A stretch of DNA of 11,207 nt from Chloroflexota bacterium (GTDB lineage Bacteria > Chloroflexota > Dehalococcoidia > UBA3495). The notes beneath the pieces are model-generated. The model worked only from the letters and a program-made list of their open reading frames with translations. It had not been told where the DNA came from and made no database searches. Below, in pieces: positions 6,867 through 11,207 of the stretch. Every line of letters begins with the position of its first letter. Position 1 is the first letter of the stretch. The position numbers and the translations under genes are program-made. The stretch covers positions 1 through 11,207 of the forward strand of contig JADFNR010000111.1 in assembly GCA_022563275.1 (NCBI GenBank). The letters run 5' to 3'.

Positions 6867-8333
6867 ATGCGATCACTAACGTTCTTGATCTTGGTTTTGG
6901 CGGGGTCCGCAGCATTCTTGACGGCCTGTCGGCAGGCTGAGACGGCGCCAACCCCAGTTGTTTCCGCCGTTATCAGCACAGCGGAGCCATCGGTCACGCC
7001 TAAGGCGATCCAAACACCAATCGTGGCTCCAACACACACCAAAGCCCCGCCGGCCCAAATCCCCGAACCAACACGAGCGCCCGAACCGGTTTCCAGCGAT
7101 CCAACGCCCACAACAGAGCCAACTCAGCAACCAACTTCGATCCCTACCCCGGCTCATACCCCAACTCCCAAACCTGAACCAACGATATCCCCGACCGCCA
7201 CTCCGGCCATCGAGGCCTGCCGCGTGGCCTACCCGACGCCGATCGTGCCGGGGCCGTCCGTGCCCAATGAACCTCAGGATGGCGACCGCGTGTTCCGTTC
7301 ACTCACGGTCCACCCTTCGGACCCAAACACCGTGCTGTTGGGCACTGAGCGAAACGGCTTCATGCTCAGCGAGGACGGCGGGGTTACCTGGGCCCGGCTC
7401 CGGGCGGGGCTCCGCTCCTCGGATCAGGGTTACTCAGAGATCTGGGACATCGACTACTCGGCCAGCAACCCGGATGTCATCATGGCGGCGACGTTGGACT
7501 CGCCCGGACCGGCCTACGGCCCCGGAGTCTATGCGGGGCTCTACCGGAGCACGGATGGCGGTCAGTCATGGACCCAGCTGAATTGCGGATTCCTGACGTC
7601 CCGGGTCGTTTCCGTGCAGATCGATCCATCGGATCCAGAGGTGGTTGTGGTCGGCCTGGAAGGAGGCTTTCCTTCGTTCACCGGCCCCGGCGCCAACCAG
7701 TATTACCCAGGCGGCATCTTCCGGACCGAGGACGGAGGCCAGAACTGGGCCAGGGTATCGATAGACCCCAACGACGGCAAAAATGGGTACGTCGTAATGC
7801 GCATGACCCAGGGCAACCAGCCGCAGTTGATCACGTTCGGCAGCAACTTCGACGACCCCAGTGAGAACCTGGGATTCTTACGCAGTAACGATATGGGCCT
7901 CAGTTGGGAGTTCTTCGCCCCGGATTTTCGGACTCGCCAGGTCGGCGATTTTGACCTGTCAGCCGACGGCCAGACGATCTACGTCAACGAGGGAGGCACT
8001 TATTTTGGGTGGGTTTCCAGAGATGCTGGCAAGACGTGGAACCAAGGCCCGATCCTGCAGGTGAACGGCCCCATCGCCGTCTCCCCTTCGGACCCGAACC
8101 TAGTTATCTTCGGTTCTCCCGGCGACATCCGGAGGTCGACCGACGGTCTGGCGTCCATGAAAGTAGTGATGACCAGCCCGGAAACTATAAGAGAGATCGT
8201 TTTCTCTCAGTCCAACCCAAACGTGGTGTACGCCGAGGCAGACGGCTACATCCTTTACCGCAGCGATGACTCTGGTCTCTCCTGGCGTTTATTGGTCAAG
8301 GGCAGGGACGAAGTCCTGAACGCACAGCCCTAG
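6867..8333 (+). CDS. Lipoprotein with Thr/Pro-rich linker and six Asp-box (BNR/sortilin-like) repeats
   Basis: A 488-residue exported protein. Residues 1-20 form a signal peptide (R2, hydrophobic core L-T-F-L-I-L-V-L) ending in lipobox L-T-A-C with C21, so it should be lipid-anchored outside the membrane. Residues about 26-115 are a low-complexity Thr/Pro/Glu linker, like a stalk. The rest is a beta-propeller of the BNR/Asp-box kind, with six S/T-x-D-x-G-x-x-W motifs: SEDGGVTW (about 168), STDGGQSW (229), TEDGGQNW (287), SNDMGLSW (340), SRDAGKTW (384) and SDDSGLSW (466). Each follows a blade strand, and V-H-P-S-D-P-N-type turns recur. Such propellers occur in sialidases, VPS10/sortilin-like and HCF136-like proteins; without the sialidase catalytic residues, binding or scaffolding is more likely than enzymatic activity. 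There is no Shine-Dalgarno before ATG 6867 or GTG 6864. A hairpin (TTGAGC/GCTCAA, 6836-6856) lies just upstream. Confidence 0.88.
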   Translation: MRSLTFLILVLAGSAAFLTACRQAETAPTPVVSAVISTAEPSVTPKAIQTPIVAPTHTKAPPAQIPEPTRAPEPVSSDPTPTTEPTQQPTSIPTPAHTPTPKPEPTISPTATPAIEACRVAYPTPIVPGPSVPNEPQDGDRVFRSLTVHPSDPNTVLLGTERNGFMLSEDGGVTWARLRAGLRSSDQGYSEIWDIDYSASNPDVIMAATLDSPGPAYGPGVYAGLYRSTDGGQSWTQLNCGFLTSRVVSVQIDPSDPEVVVVGLEGGFPSFTGPGANQYYPGGIFRTEDGGQNWARVSIDPNDGKNGYVVMRMTQGNQPQLITFGSNFDDPSENLGFLRSNDMGLSWEFFAPDFRTRQVGDFDLSADGQTIYVNEGGTYFGWVSRDAGKTWNQGPILQVNGPIAVSPSDPNLVIFGSPGDIRRSTDGLASMKVVMTSPETIREIVFSQSNPNVVYAEADGYILYRSDDSGLSWRLLVKGRDEVLNAQP

Positions 8334-8369
8334 GGTTCGGCGCCTGAAAAAATTGGCGAACCATGGCTC

Positions 8370-8573
8370 CTAGGTGGTCATACCCTTGACCAGCATCGCT
8401 CCCAGGCTCCGGGCGTAGGGGATGCCGTTTGGTTGGTCAGTTGCTCCTCAGTACATTTCGGCCATGCCAGCCGAAGTACCGGGCTTTCCTATTGGTCCAA
8501 TCTGGGAAGTCACGGCCATGCAGCCTCGCAAGTTGCTGTCTAATTCGAGGCGGGCCGTCCGTCTGGGGGCTCG
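8370..8573 (-). pseudogene. Degenerate C-terminal relic, probably of a short-chain dehydrogenase (SDR)
   Basis: On the minus strand, from the stop at 8576-8574 to the TAG at 8372-8370, one frame reads like the end of an SDR. P-I-G-K-P-G-T-S-A-G-M-A-E-M-Y corresponds to the P-x-G-R-x-G-T-P-E-E-x-A motif, G-A-T-D to L-A-S-D, and L-V-K-G-M-T-T to the closing V-D-G-G-M-T segment. The expected S-Y-x-T-G and V-D-G-G are not intact, an in-frame UGA stands at 8450-8448, and there is no N-terminal part or start. It is therefore a decayed fragment. The match is by eye and imperfect; other frames here are also open, so the assignment is tentative. Confidence 0.4.
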
Positions 8574-8616
8574 TTACCACACCCCCGCGTTCCATGCTCC
8601 CACTTAATTTCCAAGC

Positions 8617-8646
8617 AAAAGCCTCGGCTGATAACCGGGGCTTTTT
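8617..8646 (+). terminator. Strong rho-independent terminator
   Basis: AAAAGCCTCGG (8617-8627) pairs with CCGGGGCTTTT (8635-8645): 11 bp with one T-G wobble, a 7-nt loop, and a run of five T residues to 8646. It probably ends transcription of the lipoprotein gene 284 bp upstream. The reverse strand has a four-T run, so it may also work weakly against leftward transcription. Confidence 0.85.
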
Positions 8647-8965
8647 GTGCCATCTACATCCGCGTGGTTGTCAAATGGGCGTTTACACCGAGGAAATCGG
8701 CTGGAGTGTTTGTATCCGGATTGTGTGTCGAGTCCGATACTTTTGCTCTCGTAATTAAGGTCCCTTTGTTTGGCGGCCGGATTTGGGTCTGTCTCAGGCA
8801 CGACAAATTTTCTTGCCGCAGACCGCTCCCTTATTTTCCCGTCGGGGTCGCTGTTTGCGATTTGCTTACTAGCACCATATGTTCGTGGGGCTTTGCGCCG
8901 GCGGCTCTTTTGGTATCATTTCGATTAGCAGTAGGCGTACGCTCCGCCTTTGAACAAGAAAAAGG
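8647..8965. other. Gene-poor stretch, nothing recognised
   Basis: About 320 bp with no gene I can support. An open frame on the plus strand (8664-9005, 113 codons) and one on the minus strand (8801-8604) have no recognisable motifs or Shine-Dalgarno and a composition unlike the neighbouring genes. No tRNA, repeat array or transposon end is seen. It separates the enzyme-rich left part from the Fic/tRNA right part. Confidence 0.5.
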
Positions 8966-9184
8966 TCATTCCCATACTCGTTCGAAAGTTTGGCTAGTCC
9001 GATGAATATGTAGCTTCCCCTTACAACCTCCTGTCGGGCACCAAGCAAATGGTTGGGGATATCTCCCTGACTGGAGGTCATGAATCACGTTGTTCGGCAC
9101 ATATTTACCGCAGTACGGGCAGGGGCCTGCTATCGGGTCTTTGTCATTGCCCTCATTTGGACGGTGTACTCTGCCTGTGGACAT
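8966..9184 (-). CDS. Small zinc-ribbon-like protein, unknown function
   Basis: A 72-residue protein with two cysteine knuckles: C22-P-Y-C25-G and C49-P-T-G-G-C54, separated by 23 residues that include R-Y-P-Q-P-F-A-W. This is the layout of a zinc ribbon, in which four Cys bind one Zn; the ligands are inferred. A frame extension to a GTG at 9205 exists, but GGAGGA (9199-9194) lies 9 bases before the ATG at 9184, which decides the start and also argues that this small ORF is translated. I do not recognise the family. Small zinc ribbons of this size are common in phage and accessory regions as DNA- or protein-binding modules. No neighbour is in an operon with it; the Fic gene is also on the minus strand, but its stop is 236 bp away. 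Confidence 0.65.
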   Translation of the reverse strand: MSTGRVHRPNEGNDKDPIAGPCPYCGKYVPNNVIHDLQSGRYPQPFAWCPTGGCKGKLHIHRTSQTFERVWE

Positions 9185-9246
9185 ATTCTGCTTTCCTCCA
9201 TCCACGCTAAAAATATCAGAAAAGCTATCTACGGCTAAGGTACAAT

Positions 9247-9286
9247 TCCCAATGCATTTGGGAGTCGGCTCTCTATAATTGACTCC
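9247..9286. repeat. Two inverted repeats upstream of the zinc-ribbon gene
   Basis: TCCCAA-TGCAT-TTGGGA (9247-9263) is a near-perfect palindrome. Overlapping its end, GGAGTC (9261-9266) pairs with GACTCC (9281-9286) around TATAAT (9274-9279) on the plus strand. They could be operators or a bidirectional promoter region between the Fic stop and the zinc-ribbon gene. No plus-strand gene follows, so the TATAAT may be chance. Confidence 0.35.
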
Positions 9287-9419
9287 TTGCGCAGATATTT
9301 GGATGGCCTGACCAGCGTTAAGACACGCAGCACATCAGACAGCTAATCCCGGTGGTATGGAACGGGGCTAGGTTGTACCGGGGTTTCCCGTCGGGATCAT
9401 GTGCTTCGCCATTGTCGGT

Positions 9420-10955
9420 TTATTGCCGGCCCGGCCATAGCTCGCGATAGATGGCTTCTATCTGCTCTGTCTCAGCTTCGGTTAATGCGCTGAACTCACC
9501 TTCGCGAGCCCGTTTGGAGAGACGACCGTCGTTTTGTTGCAAGAAATGGAAAAGTAGGTCCGATGTGCGGTTCGGCATATCGACGATGGCCGCGATCTGC
9601 GATTGGAACCGGTCGTAGTTCCGCAGGAAGTCGGTTTCATTCGGGAGGTCTTCTTCAACAGTCTGGCGAACGCAGGCATAAAGGAACTCGGCGTGTGGCG
9701 TCGCGTCGAAGAACCTGTAAAAGTCGCCCGTGTCGTTCAGCACCTGGATATTGAAGGCGGCGGTCGGCTCCCAGGCAATCACCGGTAGCAGCCGGGAAGA
9801 GTAGTCTTCCAACACCGGGCGGTATTCATCAATCCGATCCAGTATCGCCGCCGAGATCGGAAAGACGACACCGGGCGGGTTGAAGCCACGTCTCGCCAAC
9901 ATGTGGTGTATAAGATAGCGGTGAAGCCGACCATTCCCGTCCTCGAAAGGGTGAGTATAGATAAAGCCGAACGCCAAGACTGCTGCTGCGACCACGGGGT
10001 CGAGCTGCTGGGCATAATCACGGTCGAAGGCGACCATTCCCTCGATGAGGGACGTCAGGTCCTCTGGTCTGGCACTGATGTGGTTGGGTAGCGGCAAACG
10101 CGAGTCGCGGTCATGCTCCCCCACGAAGCCGCCCTCTTTCCTAAGACCCAGGCTAACGAACCGCGCGTCGTCGATGACGATGCGTTGCAGCCGGAGCAGT
10201 TCTTCCAGATCCAGGGGCTGTCGGCCCGCCTCGCCGATGGCACGGCCCCATCGCTGGATTCGGCCCTGAGGTGCCTGCTCTCCTTCGATGGCGTAGCTTG
10301 CTCGTGAGTCTTTCAGCAGCAGGAACGCGGCGGTCCTTGCAATTAAGTCACGGGGAACTCTGGCGACAATCTCACGAGCACGTTGTTTTAGGTCCATCGC
10401 GATGAATTGCTCAAGGTTTTTGGATCGAAACACCAACGGACAGAAGTTTGGCGTGCCGGGCAGGTTATTTCTGACCAAGTGGCGCCGAGAGTTGGTGGCG
10501 GGAACATCCCACTGCTGATCGGGGTCAACCGCCAGGACGTAGCGGCCCCCAACAGCGTCTGGGACATCAAGCCGGGTTTCGGTCAGCCATTCGTACAGGA
10601 ACCAAATTCGGCGAGCATAGCTTCCGGTTGGCTTTGCGCGCACTAGCTCCTCGATATCGGTCGGCCCCGTCGTGAGGAAAAGCCGCTTGAGGACAGCGAG
10701 GTCGAGGCCTTCATACTTGAGAGCAAACGTGAGGTGCCCTTCGAGCGTCGCGTGCGGCGCATGGCGGGGGGTTAGGATGCGCCAGGCTTCTGCTTCGACC
10801 ACTCGGTGGCGCTCGCCTGTCGCGGAGAGGGTTCGCGGCAGGGGTACGGACAGGCCATAGCGGTCGATGAGTGCACTGTATCCTGCTGGGGTTGCCCGCT
10901 CGGGGAGGCGCCGTTCCTGAAAAACGGACACTGGTCCTGAAAAACATTTTGTCAT
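9420..10955 (-). CDS. Fic-family AMPylase-type protein, class II (self-inhibited)
   Basis: A 511-residue protein with the full Fic active-site motif HPFEDGNGRLHR at residues 335-346: catalytic H335, acidic E338 and D339, and the GNGR anion hole. Fic enzymes transfer AMP or another nucleotide moiety to a hydroxyl of a target protein. The inhibitory helix motif (S/T)xxxE(G/N) is present upstream as S-Y-A-I-E-G (220-225). E224 would block ATP in cis, which places it in class II. The N-terminal 200 residues and the C-terminal 120, ending with F-L-Q-Q-N-D-G-R-L-S-K-R-A-R-E (a winged-helix-like tail), match a widespread ~500-residue bacterial Fic family, so it is full length. The frame opens at GTG 10982, but the ATG at 10955 has AAGGT 5 bases upstream and fits the family better. 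There is no separate antitoxin gene. It could be toxin-like, housekeeping or phage-defence; targets are unknown. Confidence 0.9.
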   Translation of the reverse strand: MTKCFSGPVSVFQERRLPERATPAGYSALIDRYGLSVPLPRTLSATGERHRVVEAEAWRILTPRHAPHATLEGHLTFALKYEGLDLAVLKRLFLTTGPTDIEELVRAKPTGSYARRIWFLYEWLTETRLDVPDAVGGRYVLAVDPDQQWDVPATNSRRHLVRNNLPGTPNFCPLVFRSKNLEQFIAMDLKQRAREIVARVPRDLIARTAAFLLLKDSRASYAIEGEQAPQGRIQRWGRAIGEAGRQPLDLEELLRLQRIVIDDARFVSLGLRKEGGFVGEHDRDSRLPLPNHISARPEDLTSLIEGMVAFDRDYAQQLDPVVAAAVLAFGFIYTHPFEDGNGRLHRYLIHHMLARRGFNPPGVVFPISAAILDRIDEYRPVLEDYSSRLLPVIAWEPTAAFNIQVLNDTGDFYRFFDATPHAEFLYACVRQTVEEDLPNETDFLRNYDRFQSQIAAIVDMPNRTSDLLFHFLQQNDGRLSKRAREGEFSALTEAETEQIEAIYRELWPGRQ

Positions 10956-11102
10956 GGATAACCTTGTGAAAAATGGCCACACGTCCTGAAATTCGGCATG
11001 GCAAGCTATCTACTATGAAAAATCATTGTAGCGCATGAAATTTGATAGTTCAATGATTATTCCAATGATAAACGATTAAATTTAAGGTGAAACCCTGAAA
11101 AC
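10915..11102. repeat. Four copies of a CCTGAAAA motif around the Fic 5' end
   Basis: TCCTGAAAAAC occurs exactly at 10915-10925 and 10935-10945, a variant TCCTGAAATTC at 10984-10994, and CCTGAAAAC at 11094-11102. Two copies lie in the first codons of the Fic gene, one in its leader and one upstream of its promoter, all in the same orientation. Confidence 0.5.
11025..11053 (-). promoter_or_regulatory. Sigma70-type promoter of the Fic gene
   Basis: On the minus strand, TTGAAC (11053-11048) and TACAAT (11030-11025) are 17 bp apart, with 5/6 match in the -10 and 4/6 in the -35. Transcription would begin near 11018, about 60 nt before the Fic ATG. The heptamer CAATGAT occurs at 11051-11057 and 11063-11069 and inverted (ATCATTG) at 11022-11028 over the -10, an operator-like arrangement. 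Confidence 0.65.
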
Positions 11103-11163
11103 TCACTGAGAGATTATGTAGAGTTCCAGGAGCAGGCGCAAAATCACCGGAGATGCCAGAATT

Positions 11164-11207
11164 GGCCCGATAGCTCAGCGGTAGAGCGGGCGGCTGCCGA
11201 GCTCCCG
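11164..11207 (+). tRNA. tRNA-Gly(GCC), 5' part, cut by the window edge
   Basis: The first 44 bases of a tRNA. The acceptor 5' strand is GGCCCGA, then TA, a D-arm GCTC-AGCGGTA-GAGC with perfect stem, G26, and an anticodon arm with loop CTGCCGA (T33, anticodon GCC at 11196-11198, purine 37). The anticodon stem GGCGG/GCTCC has two mismatches (29-41 and 31-39), which is unusual. The T-arm and 3' end lie outside the window. Confidence 0.75.

Noticed and set aside
6767..7157. Minus-strand Gly/Val/Trp-rich ORFs opposite the lipoprotein linker
   Set aside because: They are antisense shadows of the Thr/Pro-rich linker codons; low complexity explains the open frames.
8448..8450. A third in-frame UGA on the minus strand, between A-E-M-Y and G-A-T-D, as a possible selenocysteine
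   Set aside because: The surrounding frame is a short, degenerate SDR-like C-terminus without a start or N-terminal part. SDRs have no redox cysteine at this place, and other signature residues are also lost, so simple decay explains it.
8664..9005. Plus-strand ORF of 113 codons
   Set aside because: No motif, no ribosome binding site, odd composition, and its end overlaps the better-supported zinc-ribbon gene on the other strand.

Overview
The window is a mostly coding stretch of about 11.2 kb with moderately high GC. It most likely comes from an uncultured, free-living, aerobic-type bacterium. I lean towards Chloroflexota of the SAR202 / Dehalococcoidia sort. The reasons are an LLM-class flavin oxidoreductase, a Thr/Pro-linker lipoprotein with Asp-box repeats, a 4,5-dihydroxyphthalate-decarboxylase-like relic, and selenoproteins of types reported from ocean metagenomes. 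This placement is inference; no rRNA or other marker gene is present.

The main result is that two genes on the minus strand, each of which looks like a pair of broken ORFs, read continuously if one in-frame UGA is decoded as selenocysteine. (1) At 619-2058 lies a 479-residue protein of the glycine/sarcosine/betaine/D-proline reductase selenoprotein B (GrdB/PrdB-like) family, with Sec158 in a U-P-G-C motif. (2) At 3943-5055 lies a 370-residue thioredoxin-fold (TlpA/redoxin-like) protein in which the usual WCxxC active site is W-U-G-C-R with Sec141. Both UGAs are followed at a suitable distance by a hairpin that fits the bacterial SECIS pattern. The second is a perfect 7-bp stem with a GGU loop. 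UGA also serves as an ordinary stop elsewhere (NUDIX gene, Gfo/Idh gene), so this is local recoding and not a different genetic code. No Sec machinery (selA, selB, selC, selD) is in the window.

Layout: a NUDIX hydrolase (+, 34-522) converges on the GrdB/PrdB-like selenoprotein (-). That gene diverges from a Gal80-like Gfo/Idh/MocA oxidoreductase (+, 2311-3408), which ends at a clear terminator. A small DCC/DUF393 thiol protein (-, 3518-3868) lies just downstream of the redoxin selenoprotein (-) and may be co-transcribed with it. The redoxin diverges from an LLM-class flavin oxidoreductase (+, 5206-6324). A lipoprotein with six Asp-box repeats (+, 6867-8333) follows. It is flanked by two minus-strand C-terminal gene relics, one of a 4,5-dihydroxyphthalate-decarboxylase-like protein and one that looks like a short-chain dehydrogenase.

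The last 2.6 kb differ in character: a gene-poor stretch, a small zinc-ribbon protein (-, 8966-9184), a full-length class II Fic protein (-, 9420-10955) with a good sigma70-type promoter and repeated motifs around its 5' end, and the first part of a tRNA-Gly(GCC) gene cut by the window edge. The middle of the window therefore carries redox enzymes, two of them Sec-dependent; the right end looks like accessory DNA next to a tRNA.
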